64,000 nt of DNA from Parapusillimonas granuli (GTDB lineage: Bacteria; Pseudomonadota; Gammaproteobacteria; Burkholderiales; Burkholderiaceae_B): positions 1-64,000 of the forward strand of contig NZ_JACCEM010000007.1 in assembly GCF_013416525.1 (NCBI RefSeq), read 5' to 3'. The position numbers and the translations under genes were made by a program. Under the pieces are notes generated by a model that ran no database searches, was not told the origin of the DNA, and saw only the letters and a list, made by a program, of their open reading frames with translations. Below, in pieces: positions 43,961 through 52,182 of the stretch. Each line of letters starts with the position of its first letter. The stretch's first letter is position 1.

Positions 43961-45160
43961 ATGGCGAAGATCAAGCTCACCAAGTCCGCAGTCGATGCGG
44001 CACACCCCCAAGACAAGGCAGTCGAACTGCGGGATACCGTGGTGCCCGGCTTCCTGTGCAAGATCACCCCAGCGGGCCGCAAGGTGTTCATGCTCCAGTA
44101 CCGCACAAACGCTGGCGAGCGACGCAAGCCCGCCTTGGGCCAGTACGGGGAACTGACGGTCGATCAGGCGCGCACGATGGCGCAGGAGTGGCTGGCCGAG
44201 GTGCGCAAGGGCGGCGACCCCAGCGCGGCCAAGAACGCCGCCCGCAAGGCACCGACCATGAAGGAGTTTTGCCACACCTTCATGGAGGACTACTCCAAGC
44301 AACGCAACAAGCCCAGCACGCAGCGCGGCTATCAGGGCGTGATTGACCGTTGCATCATCCCGATCATGGGCCGGATGAAGGTGCAGGATGTGAAGCGCCC
44401 TGACGTGGCGGCGCTGATGAAGAAGCTGGCCTACAAGCAGGCCGAGGCCAACCGCACCTTTGGCGTGCTGCGCAAGATGTTCAACCTGGCCGAAGTGTGG
44501 GGGCTGCGCCCGGACGGTACGAATCCGTGCCGTCACGTCCCGATGTACCCGCCCGGCAAGGAAACCCGGCTCATCGTGGATGACGAGCTGGTGCGGATCT
44601 TCCGCCACCTGGAGCATCTGGAGGCGGAAGGACTGGAGAACTACGTCATCCCACTGGCGATCCGCCTGCAATTCGAGTTTGCCGCCCGTCGCTCTGAAAT
44701 CTGCCCGCTGGAGTGGGATTGGATTGATCTGGAAAAGCGCCGCGTCGTCTGGCCTGACAGCAAGACAGGTGGCATTTCCAAGCCCATGAGCGAGGAAGCC
44801 TATCGGCTGCTGTCCACCGCGCCGCGCCGGGATGGTTGCCCCTATGTCCTGCCGTCGCCGAATGACCCGACCCGGCACATGACCCACGGCGAACACTACG
44901 GCGGCTGGACGCGCGTGCTCAAGGCCGCTGGCGTGCCCCACGTTGGCACGCATGGCATCCGCCACCGGGCGACTACCGATATTGCCAATTCGGGCGTGCC
45001 GACCAAGGTGGGCATGAAGCTCACAGGCCACAAGACCGTGGCGATGTTTATGCACTATGTTCATACCGAGGACAAGCCGGTACGGGACGCGGCCGAACTG
45101 GTGGCGAATCGGCGGTTGGCGATTACCGGGGCGTCCCGTTCTATGGAGGTGACAGCATGA
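43961..45160 (+). CDS. int: Tyrosine-type integrase of a Tn4371-family ICE
   Basis: The 399-residue recombinase has an N-terminal DUF4102-type arm-binding domain (AVELRDTVVPGFLCKITPAG), a core-binding domain, and a catalytic domain with Arg in FEFAARRSEICPLEWDWI, HGIRHR (HxxR), TGHK and the nucleophile Tyr in MFMHYVHTEDKPV. It integrates and excises the element. Gene order downstream (DUF1016, RadC, ParB, RepA, ParA, TraF, relaxase) is that of Tn4371-like ICEs. AGGAGTCATC precedes ATG 43961. Its stop overlaps the next start (ATGA). Confidence 0.93.
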   Translation: MAKIKLTKSAVDAAHPQDKAVELRDTVVPGFLCKITPAGRKVFMLQYRTNAGERRKPALGQYGELTVDQARTMAQEWLAEVRKGGDPSAAKNAARKAPTMKEFCHTFMEDYSKQRNKPSTQRGYQGVIDRCIIPIMGRMKVQDVKRPDVAALMKKLAYKQAEANRTFGVLRKMFNLAEVWGLRPDGTNPCRHVPMYPPGKETRLIVDDELVRIFRHLEHLEAEGLENYVIPLAIRLQFEFAARRSEICPLEWDWIDLEKRRVVWPDSKTGGISKPMSEEAYRLLSTAPRRDGCPYVLPSPNDPTRHMTHGEHYGGWTRVLKAAGVPHVGTHGIRHRATTDIANSGVPTKVGMKLTGHKTVAMFMHYVHTEDKPVRDAAELVANRRLAITGASRSMEVTA

Positions 45161-46323
45161 CAAGGAAGACGCCGGCAGTAGCGGGGAAACGTGCCGCCTT
45201 ACCAACTGGCTATGCCGGCATCCATGGCGGCATCGTGGAGTTGCTGGATGCTGCGCGCCAGGCGGCGGCGCGCAGTGTCAATGCACTGATGACAGCCAGT
45301 TATTGGGAGATTGGCCGCCGGATTGTCGAAGCCGAGCAGAAAGGCAGACGGCGGGCAGGTTACGGCGAGCAGTTGATGGAACGGTTGTCCGCCGATCTGA
45401 CGGCTAGATTCGGACGTGGGTTCGGTGTCAACAACCTGGAGAGCATGCGGCGTTTCTTCCTCGCGTACTCCCAGCCCGAGATTTCCCAGACACTGTCTGG
45501 GAAATTGGGAAATGAGTCGCCTGCCGAGAAATCCCAGACAGTGTCTCGGAAATTCGACCTCTCCGAACTGGCCCAGGTCTTCACGCTGCCGTGGTCGGCC
45601 TATGTACGGCTGCTGTCGGTCAAGGATGACCATGCCCGCCAGTTCTACGAGGTCGAAGCGCTGCGCGGTGGCTGGAGCGTACGTCAGCTCGACCGGCAGA
45701 TCGGAAGCCAGTTCTACGAACGCACAGCCTTGTCCAAGGACAAGGCGGCGATGCTGCTCAAGGGTTCGGTGGCCAAGCCCGAGGATGCCGTCACGCCCAA
45801 CGATGCCATCAAAGACCCGTATGTGTTGGAGTTCCTCGACCTCAAGGACGAGTATTCGGAATCCGACCTGGAAGCGGCCTTGATTCAGCGGCTGGAAGAC
45901 TTCCTGCTGGAGCTGGGTGAAGGCTTCACCTTCGTCGGGCGGCAGCGTCGTCTGCGCATCGATCAGACCTGGTATCGGGTGGATCTGCTGTTCTTCCATC
46001 GCAAGCTGCGCTGCCTGGTCATCATCGACCTGAAGCTGGGCAGCCTGACCCATGCCGATGTGGGGCAGATGCATATGTACTGCAACTATGCCAAGGAGCA
46101 TTGGGCCTACCCGGACGAGAATCCGCCGGTGGGTCTGATCCTGTGTGCCGACAAGGGCCATGCTTTGGCGCGGTATGCGCTGGATGGCTTGCCGACCAAG
46201 GTGATGGCTGCGAACTATCGGACAGTGCTGCCGGATGCAGAGTTGCTGCAAAAAGAGCTGGAGAACACGCGGCGTCTGCTCGAATCTCGTGGAACGCTGT
46301 CCCTCAAGGACGATAAGCCATAG
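45157..46323 (+). CDS. YhcG/DUF1016-family PD-(D/E)XK nuclease
   Basis: The 388-residue protein has the DUF1016 N-terminal helical region (YWEIGRRIVEAEQKGRRRAG) and a C-terminal nuclease domain (FVGRQRRLRIDQTWYRVDLL followed by FFHRKLRCLVIIDLKLG, giving Asp and D-x-K). Such proteins are common on mobile elements and are suspected nucleases in recombination or defence. The gene overlaps int by four bases. An internal 11-residue duplication, EISQTLSGKLG and EKSQTVSRKFD (about residues 109-133), is encoded by two palindromic DNA segments. Confidence 0.9.
   Translation: MTRKTPAVAGKRAALPTGYAGIHGGIVELLDAARQAAARSVNALMTASYWEIGRRIVEAEQKGRRRAGYGEQLMERLSADLTARFGRGFGVNNLESMRRFFLAYSQPEISQTLSGKLGNESPAEKSQTVSRKFDLSELAQVFTLPWSAYVRLLSVKDDHARQFYEVEALRGGWSVRQLDRQIGSQFYERTALSKDKAAMLLKGSVAKPEDAVTPNDAIKDPYVLEFLDLKDEYSESDLEAALIQRLEDFLLELGEGFTFVGRQRRLRIDQTWYRVDLLFFHRKLRCLVIIDLKLGSLTHADVGQMHMYCNYAKEHWAYPDENPPVGLILCADKGHALARYALDGLPTKVMAANYRTVLPDAELLQKELENTRRLLESRGTLSLKDDKP
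45481..45553. repeat. Pair of palindromic repeats inside the DUF1016 gene
   Basis: A perfect palindrome with a single central base covers 45481-45505 (half site ATTTCCCAGACA). A second, imperfect copy lies at 45531-45553 (ATCCCAGACAGTGTCTCGG...). They are 50 bp apart in direct orientation and in frame, producing a repeated peptide. Confidence 0.85.
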
Positions 46324-46657
46324 TCGTTCGTCCCGGCGTACCGCCGTCGGGCTCGCGGGCTGCGCCCTGTGCTTCGTGCCAAATCACAGCCATTCGGCGC
46401 TGATCCCTGATGCCTCCGGCCTGGATCCTTGATCCGGGCCTGCGCGTGCTGCGCACTTGCCAACGGCGGGTGTGTGGCTGAGCGGGGTGTAGGCGGTCTT
46501 GCTGTCCCCTTCACCGTATCACGGCGTTCTCGCCGTCAATGACTTCGCGTGCTCGCACGCTTGCGGCCTATCGGCCGTCTTCGATCCCTGACTGCTTGCG
46601 CTGCGCCGTGCTGGCCACGGTTCCGGGCAATTCCGCCCGAGCAACCGGAGCACAATC
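46324..46657. other. GC-rich non-coding leader upstream of radC
   Basis: About 330 bp with no credible gene. It holds recurring GATCCCTGA/GATCCTTGA motifs (about 46398, 46426 and 46583), a pattern seen again in the spacer before the DUF932 gene (CATCCCTGACG at about 50880). It may contain the radC promoter and an ICE-specific regulatory RNA or leader. Confidence 0.45.
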
Positions 46658-47167
46658 ATGTCGCAACTTTCCTTTTCCTCGTTCGATGACGCTTTGCTGG
46701 TGCGTGACGCCCAGGGGCGCTACTCGCCGGCATCGGTGGATCAAATTCTTGAAGCGGCACGCCAGGCCATTGAGCTGAAGATGCACCGTGGTGCTGAGTT
46801 CACTTCGCCAGCGCTGGTCAAGGAGTACCTGCGCAACAAGCTGGCAGGCTTCGAGCATGAAGTCTTTGCGGTGCTGTTTCTGGATACGCACCACCGGCTG
46901 ATCGAGTACCGGGAGATGTTCCACGGCACCATCGACAGTGCATCGGTGTATCCGCGCGAAGTGGTCAAGGAAGCGCTAAGGTTCAATGCGGCGGCGGTCA
47001 TCCTCTCGCACAACCATCCGAGCGGGAATCCTGAGCCAAGCAGTGCCGACAAGGTGCTGACGCAGCGGCTCAAGGATGCGCTGGGACTGGTGGAGGTGCG
47101 CACGCTGGATCATGTCATTGTCGCCGGTAGCGACACTGCGTCCTTTGCTGAACGTGGCCTGATCTGA
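46658..47167 (+). CDS. radC: RadC-family JAB-domain protein
   Basis: The 169-residue protein has the JAMM-type metal site HNHPSGNPEPSSAD with the upstream Glu in FLDTHHRLIEYREMF. ICE and plasmid RadC-like proteins are of this short form (no helix-hairpin-helix). Function is uncertain despite the name; a role in DNA processing on mobile elements is suspected. ATG 46658 is preceded by CGGAGCACA. A hairpin terminator with T run follows at once. Confidence 0.92.
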   Translation: MSQLSFSSFDDALLVRDAQGRYSPASVDQILEAARQAIELKMHRGAEFTSPALVKEYLRNKLAGFEHEVFAVLFLDTHHRLIEYREMFHGTIDSASVYPREVVKEALRFNAAAVILSHNHPSGNPEPSSADKVLTQRLKDALGLVEVRTLDHVIVAGSDTASFAERGLI

Positions 47168-47171
47168 GCCT

Positions 47172-47190
47172 GGGGCTTCGGCCCCTTTTT
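47172..47190 (+). terminator. radC terminator
   Basis: GGGGC and GCCCC enclose a TTCG loop, followed by five T (47172-47190). It directly follows the radC stop and separates radC from the reverse-transcriptase cargo. Confidence 0.85.
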
Positions 47191-47208
47191 GCTTCGACAA
47201 AGGGAGGT

Positions 47209-47396
47209 GAAGGAAGGGGCCCCACTGAGTGTGTGGATGCACAAGCCACCGAAGTGACTTGTGCACCACTCAAGCACCGTCCCATATTTCCTGTCATTGC
47301 TGACCATACGCACGAGTCGATACTGAATGGCGCTCTTGCGAGCACCGGCTTCAGCCACTGGCGAACCAGCAGAAGATGAGGGGACACCCTTCCTTC
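47209..47396 (-). ncRNA. Candidate structured non-coding RNA of the reverse-transcriptase system
   Basis: The minus-strand segment just 3' of the second reverse-transcriptase gene is closed by a long-range stem: GAAGGAAGGG (47396-47387) pairs with CCCTTCCTTC (47218-47209), and CCCC (47383-47380) with GGGG (47223-47220). Inside are CTGG-TTCG-CCAG (47369-47358), a long GCAA-capped hairpin (47354-47323) and a 12-bp TTCG-capped hairpin (47265-47238). CACACAC (47235-47229) lies unpaired between the last hairpin and the closing stem. No conserved frame spans it. This fits the RNA partner of DRT3 systems, whose template is an AC repeat as I recall. Boundaries are approximate. Confidence 0.6.
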
Positions 47397-47411
47397 GCAG
47401 GCGAGTGTAAC

Positions 47412-49367
47412 CTAATACGCTTGCTTCAGCTCCTTCTTCTCTAAAGAATTGAGCAGATCAATATCATTCCAATCCACCTGCGCATGGCTCGTATTAATGC
47501 CCGTCAAAAATTTCTGCAAATCCGCTTTGCTGGGCTGGGCAAATTGAAGGGTTCTAAAGAGACTTTTGATCCAAGCAGTCTTCTGCTTATCGGGTACATA
47601 GGGGCACGAAAGTAGGTCGAGTAAGAGATGGGCCTTTTCGCTATTCATCAAGACATCAGAAAGATCAGATAATTTTCCCATCGCCGCATCCAGAAGCTTA
47701 GTCCTCAGTTCTTGGTACACATTAGAATCTCGCACATAGAACAGAGAGGCAACAATGGTGAAGTATGTTAACTTCCCCGCGCTGACAAAAAGCTCATCAA
47801 TAATCTCTGGCGGCAACAGATGATTATCACCCAGCTCCCGCGTTGCTAATGCAATATTAAAAGATTCAAGGTGAACAAATCCTTCAATATCGCCGGCGTG
47901 CTTCATGCCACATTGGTCATGCAGCAATGAACAGGTAAGATCAAAAATTTTTTGATGTACGGTTGGATATCCAGCAGGTAAATGCTTCTTGCTAAATCGT
48001 GCGGCCAAAATTAAGGACGTACTAAGTTTGTACGACGCGCCAACAGAGGGGGCAACACTGTAAAGAAAGAACAATACGTCGAGCAACACAATAAATGCAT
48101 CAACATATTCGCCATCTTGTATGGTGCTCGAAGAGTCGTCATGATTAACCAGCCTCTTGACTCGCTCGGTAATCACTGAAATTAAGAAGGACGCAATCTC
48201 ATCATAGGTCGATTCATTTGAATGACATAGAGCCTTTACTGAGTCAATGTAGCTTTTGGTTAACTTCCATTTGTTATGGATACCTTTGGGGCTGAGCACT
48301 CCCGTCCCAGTTTGCTCAAGAAATTTTTCAAAAAATGAATTGGCTTGTTGTCCTGCGTCATAGACAAGCCTTGCCTTGGATGAGGAAAACGGCCTTCCTA
48401 TGCATGTGGACTTCGCTGTGTTTGTGTGAAGGTTGAAATCAATTAGAACATCTGCATATTTATCGTGAATTCTATTGGCAATGGACTCATCTCGAGCAAA
48501 TATAAAAACGTCATCTACGTAGCGTCGAAATTCATAATGTTGACCAAATTTCAAGTCCACCAGCTCTTGTATAACTCGTCGATCAATTTCCTGAAATAGT
48601 ATTTCAGCAAAAATCCTGCTCACCTCAGGGCCTATCGGAATTCCATTTGTCTCATTATGATTTCCGTGGCGGATGACGCCGTCAAACTCTTGGGCAAAAG
48701 TCGAGGAGACATTAACGTGCGACTTGGTAAAAGGTTTGTCTTTAACTGCCCAAGAAAGGCAGTGGGTATAGATGCTGTCAAAGCATTTTGTGACATCAAG
48801 CGTCTTTAGAAAAGAAAACTTTTTTTCCAATGCGAGATAATCTCTCGAATTGAAGAATTTATACAGGCGGTCGTATCCTCTATACGAAAAAAAAGAGGGC
48901 GCATGCTTGACATACTTGTCGAGCCCGTCGAGGGCAATGGAGCCGGTTTTATACTTGTTAATATTCTCCCAAGAGCTTTTTGAATAAAAGCTACTTGCGA
49001 CTGTTTTGGGCGCGCGGATGGACGCTGGGCTTATCGAGCAATAGTGAATTATTAGCTGTTCATATTTTTCATAGAAAACCCTTGTTTTCCATTGGGAGGC
49101 CGGATGCAATAGAGCAAGACGCCGAAAACTCTTTGAGTCTTTCTTGATTTTATAGGTATATGGTATGGTCGAGTTTGGTGGTTTGCTTATGCCAGCATGC
49201 AAGACCAGAGATTTGATGACGGTACTTTGCACATGGTCAGCACTATCTAGGGTAGCAATCTGATCATAGAGCCCATCATTCGAGAATATGATTGGGGTTT
49301 CGAACGGAGTGGTCTCTGTAATGAGAACTCTGTTGTAGTCGCTGCGGCGAATTCGGTTTTTCTTCAT
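47412..49367 (-). CDS. Reverse transcriptase, larger subunit of a DRT3-like pair (Drt3b/UG8-like)
   Basis: The 651-residue protein has polymerase motif A FLKTLDVTKCFDSIY (Asp about residue 191), motif B GIPIGPEVSRIFAE (about 242-255) and motif C FRRYVDDVFIFA (Asp pair about 285-286), all intact. A long C-terminal helical region of about 350 residues has no recognised domain. There is no maturase or endonuclease domain, so it is not a mobile group II intron protein. It starts nine bases after the smaller reverse-transcriptase gene and is AT-richer than the ICE backbone. Two adjacent RTs of about 430 and 650 residues are the hallmark of type 3 defence RTs; the subgroup is my inference. Confidence 0.78.
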   Translation of the reverse strand: MKKNRIRRSDYNRVLITETTPFETPIIFSNDGLYDQIATLDSADHVQSTVIKSLVLHAGISKPPNSTIPYTYKIKKDSKSFRRLALLHPASQWKTRVFYEKYEQLIIHYCSISPASIRAPKTVASSFYSKSSWENINKYKTGSIALDGLDKYVKHAPSFFSYRGYDRLYKFFNSRDYLALEKKFSFLKTLDVTKCFDSIYTHCLSWAVKDKPFTKSHVNVSSTFAQEFDGVIRHGNHNETNGIPIGPEVSRIFAEILFQEIDRRVIQELVDLKFGQHYEFRRYVDDVFIFARDESIANRIHDKYADVLIDFNLHTNTAKSTCIGRPFSSSKARLVYDAGQQANSFFEKFLEQTGTGVLSPKGIHNKWKLTKSYIDSVKALCHSNESTYDEIASFLISVITERVKRLVNHDDSSSTIQDGEYVDAFIVLLDVLFFLYSVAPSVGASYKLSTSLILAARFSKKHLPAGYPTVHQKIFDLTCSLLHDQCGMKHAGDIEGFVHLESFNIALATRELGDNHLLPPEIIDELFVSAGKLTYFTIVASLFYVRDSNVYQELRTKLLDAAMGKLSDLSDVLMNSEKAHLLLDLLSCPYVPDKQKTAWIKSLFRTLQFAQPSKADLQKFLTGINTSHAQVDWNDIDLLNSLEKKELKQAY

Positions 49368-49376
49368 TTTATCGCC

Positions 49377-50660
49377 TTAGTAAATCCAGCAACTCTGAAT
49401 CTGAGATATTCGTGTTGCGGAGAAGTGGATGAAGCTACGGTTGCTGTGCCCTTTCGCAAAGCTGTACGCGAGTAATTGGCGCTTCTGATGTGCAGAAATT
49501 ATTGTGTTCGTTATCGAAAAAACCCGACCCTTTTTCGATAGAACTGCATTTCTAAGAAATCTATCCAGGTCTTTTAGGCCGGCAGCACCCTCTGAAATCA
49601 ATGGGTAGCTATGATATATCCCGGCGACTTTCTTTCCACCTGCTTTCGGGTTATAGACACTGAAATTTTGTGTCAAGAATGCGATGCGATCACGGAGCAA
49701 TCCCCAGTCATTAGACTTGGCATGGCTCAGGAATGAGCGGACAATTCTTGTTTTAATTCGTTTGATCTTCTTTCTTGCGATATCTACGTGGACTTTTCGG
49801 TACAACTCTCCGTCCTTAGTTTTTCCTGCTTCCTGCTTCGTGGGATTTTTGACCAAGAATTGATAGCCAAGATAGTCAAACTGAAGGAGTTTTGGCGCGA
49901 TTTCGGAATCTTCTTTTGCCACCCTGGTGGTCGCTGCGGCAACATTCTTCTTATCAGGATTTAATTCAAGTCCGGGAGGAAGGCAAGAGCGTAATTCACG
50001 TAGAAAATCTGTTTCATTTTCCCTTGCTGACGAGACAATAATGATGTCATCGACGTACCGAGAATAGTAAAATATATTTCTGCCCCAGCGCATCTTCTGA
50101 TCGAAATCCTGCATTAGAATTTCTGATAGCGCAGCACTAATGGACAGCCCCCTTGGTACGCCACTACCTCCAATCGCAGTATGGGCATCAAGCAGCGACT
50201 CGATTAACTTCCTGCTATGCGGACTCAAGTTCTTGATGCTGGAAACGGTATCAAAAATATGTTTTCTCTGGAAAGACTCGAAAAATGATCGAATATCCAA
50301 ACGATAAATTCGATAAGGCACTCCTTCTTCTAGGAGGAGCTTGAGATTTTTTACGATCTGAGATCGACCATCTGCCGCCAGTGAAGTACACCTTTTTAAG
50401 TTCAGTCGAAGTTTTCGCTCCACCAGCTCGTCTTGATGCCTGGCTAAACGATAAACAGTCTTTCCCTTAAGAGGGAATCCTGCCAGGGGTATGGATGGAG
50501 GGTCGAAATGGGAAATGGCTGATGCAAGCGCTTGACTGAGGAGTTGGTCTCGCAGGGCCGCTTGACCAGCAGCAGGGACTCTGAGGAAATCTCTCTTCCA
50601 TAGCACGCGCTCAAGCGTCTTTATACAAAAAGACTGATCGAATGAAGATGCCCGCGACAT
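49377..50660 (-). CDS. Reverse transcriptase, smaller subunit of a DRT3-like pair (Drt3a/UG3-like)
   Basis: The 427-residue protein carries motif A YRLDIRSFFESF (Asp about residue 122), motif B GVPRGLSISAALSEI (about 167-181) and motif C YYSRYVDDIIIVSS (Asp pair at 204-205), plus QFDYLGYQF downstream as in the RT thumb-proximal region. Length and lack of extra domains fit the unknown-group (UG) RTs used in phage defence. It is the promoter-proximal gene of the two. It could alternatively be another UG or retron-like RT, but the tandem partner favours DRT3. Confidence 0.78.
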   Translation of the reverse strand: MSRASSFDQSFCIKTLERVLWKRDFLRVPAAGQAALRDQLLSQALASAISHFDPPSIPLAGFPLKGKTVYRLARHQDELVERKLRLNLKRCTSLAADGRSQIVKNLKLLLEEGVPYRIYRLDIRSFFESFQRKHIFDTVSSIKNLSPHSRKLIESLLDAHTAIGGSGVPRGLSISAALSEILMQDFDQKMRWGRNIFYYSRYVDDIIIVSSARENETDFLRELRSCLPPGLELNPDKKNVAAATTRVAKEDSEIAPKLLQFDYLGYQFLVKNPTKQEAGKTKDGELYRKVHVDIARKKIKRIKTRIVRSFLSHAKSNDWGLLRDRIAFLTQNFSVYNPKAGGKKVAGIYHSYPLISEGAAGLKDLDRFLRNAVLSKKGRVFSITNTIISAHQKRQLLAYSFAKGHSNRSFIHFSATRISQIQSCWIY

Positions 50661-51273
50661 TAGTCCCCTCTCTTGCCTTAAATTGCCTACTCAGATAATT
50701 CAGAAAACTTCGGGTGCACGCTTTCCATAAGCTGATGTCACTTCTTCGTGAAATCCCAATAGCACGTACACGTAGATATTAAGCGAAACATCTGCTTGCG
50801 TCTCCGCTTCGCGGACCACGCTGCTCCAGGTTCGCTATCCGCTCATCCCTGACGGGACTGGCATTCGCCAGCCTTCCACATCCCTGACGCCTACGGCCCG
50901 GCTTCCAGCTTCGGGCCTGCGCGCTTCGCTTGCGTGCGGTCAGCACACAGGGATGGCCGTTGCCTTGTCCAGCCGTCTCCCCTGACTTCATCACCTTACC
51001 CGCGACCGTAGCCCGCTTCCGTGTGCCGTCAAGGCGCGCAGGGCCGTGTCCTCGGCTGCGCCTGCGGGCCGCACCAACCCTGCGCTTGTCTCCTTGACGG
51101 CCCCCGTCCGCGCGCTCCTTTGGCCGCGGGCGATGAACTCAGGAAAGACGGTGGCAACAGGGCCAACCGGGTTCCTCGTGCCAACCGCACCGAACAGCCG
51201 AAAGGCTGGGCTCCGAATCTAGGAATCCGGTGTGCGGTTTGAACAGCAAACCCTTTTCGTCAGGAGAAAGACC
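50661..51273. other. Spacer between the reverse-transcriptase cargo and the DUF932 gene
   Basis: The first 120 bp are AT-rich and should hold the promoter of the minus-strand RT genes. From about 50800 the sequence returns to GC-rich ICE backbone. GCCGTCAAGG (51025-51034) and CCTTGACGGC (51092-51101) form a perfect ten-base inverted repeat 57 bp apart. The segment near 50880 resembles the radC leader near 46400. No gene is supported. Confidence 0.5.
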
Positions 51274-52101
51274 ATGCTTGCATCCCGTTTCGCTTCCCGT
51301 TCCCCGGTACTGCGCAGCGATTCCCCGCTGTCCGATGACCAGATTCACCGCGTGGCCCCGTCCATCTTTGCGGAAGCGCCCCACGAAAGCCGTTCCCAGC
51401 GGTACGCCTATATCCCCACCGCCACGGTGCTGACTGAACTGCGCAAGGAAGGGTTTCAGCCCTTCATGGTGACGCAGACTCGCACCCGCCACGAAGACCG
51501 ACGCGACTACACCAAGCACATGATCCGGCTGCGCCACGCCAGCCAGATCAACGCCCGAGGCGAAGCCAACGAAATCATCCTGCTGAACTCGCACGATGGC
51601 ACCAGCAGCTACCAGATGCTGGCCGGCATGTTCCGTTTCGTGTGCAGCAATGGCCTTGTTTGCGGCGACACCGTGGCCGATGTGCGCGTGCCGCATAAGG
51701 GTGACGTGGCCGGGCAAGTGATCGAAGGAGCCTATCAGGTACTGCACGGTTTTGACCGTGCGCTGGAATCCCGCGAATCCATGCAGGCCATTACGCTGGA
51801 CGAAGGCGAGGCCGAAGTATTCGCCCGCGCTGCGCTGTCGCTCAAGTACGACGACCCGGACAAGCCCGCACCCATCACCGAATCGCAAATCCTGATGCCA
51901 CGCCGGTTCGACGACCGCCGCCCGGACTTGTGGAGCGTGTTCAACCGCACCCAAGAGAACCTGACCAAAGGCGGTTTGCACGGGCGTAGCGCCAACGGAC
52001 GCCGCCAGCAGACCCGTCCGGTGCTGGGCATTGATTCCGATGTGCGCCTGAATCGCGCCCTGTGGCTGCTGGCCGATGGTCTGCGCCAGTTGAAAGCCTG
52101 A
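51274..52101 (+). CDS. DUF932 phage/plasmid-like protein
   Basis: The 275-residue protein starts MLASRFASRSPVLRSDSPLS, with AGGAGA upstream of ATG 51274; an in-frame earlier ATG at 51232 lacks a site. Segments RYAYIPTATVLTELRKEGFQ, TRHEDRRDYTKHMIRLRHAS, LNSHDGTSSYQMLAGMFRFV and CSNGLVCGD are characteristic of DUF932, common on plasmids, phages and Tn4371-like ICEs. Function is unknown. It precedes parB by 81 bp. Confidence 0.92.
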   Translation: MLASRFASRSPVLRSDSPLSDDQIHRVAPSIFAEAPHESRSQRYAYIPTATVLTELRKEGFQPFMVTQTRTRHEDRRDYTKHMIRLRHASQINARGEANEIILLNSHDGTSSYQMLAGMFRFVCSNGLVCGDTVADVRVPHKGDVAGQVIEGAYQVLHGFDRALESRESMQAITLDEGEAEVFARAALSLKYDDPDKPAPITESQILMPRRFDDRRPDLWSVFNRTQENLTKGGLHGRSANGRRQQTRPVLGIDSDVRLNRALWLLADGLRQLKA

Positions 52102-52182
52102 TTTCCCTGCGCGGCAGGGGCAGGCAGCAGCCCTTGCCGCGTCATTCGCTGCTGCATTCCATCATCGCAAGGAGTTTTCACC

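Noticed and set aside
43853-45205. Minus-strand 450-codon frame opposite the integrase
   Set aside because: Antisense shadow; the integrase has the full Arg-HxxR-Tyr set.
47412-50660. Group II intron interpretation of the reverse transcriptases
   Set aside because: No maturase or HNH endonuclease domains, two RT genes in tandem, and no domain V-like intron end recognised.
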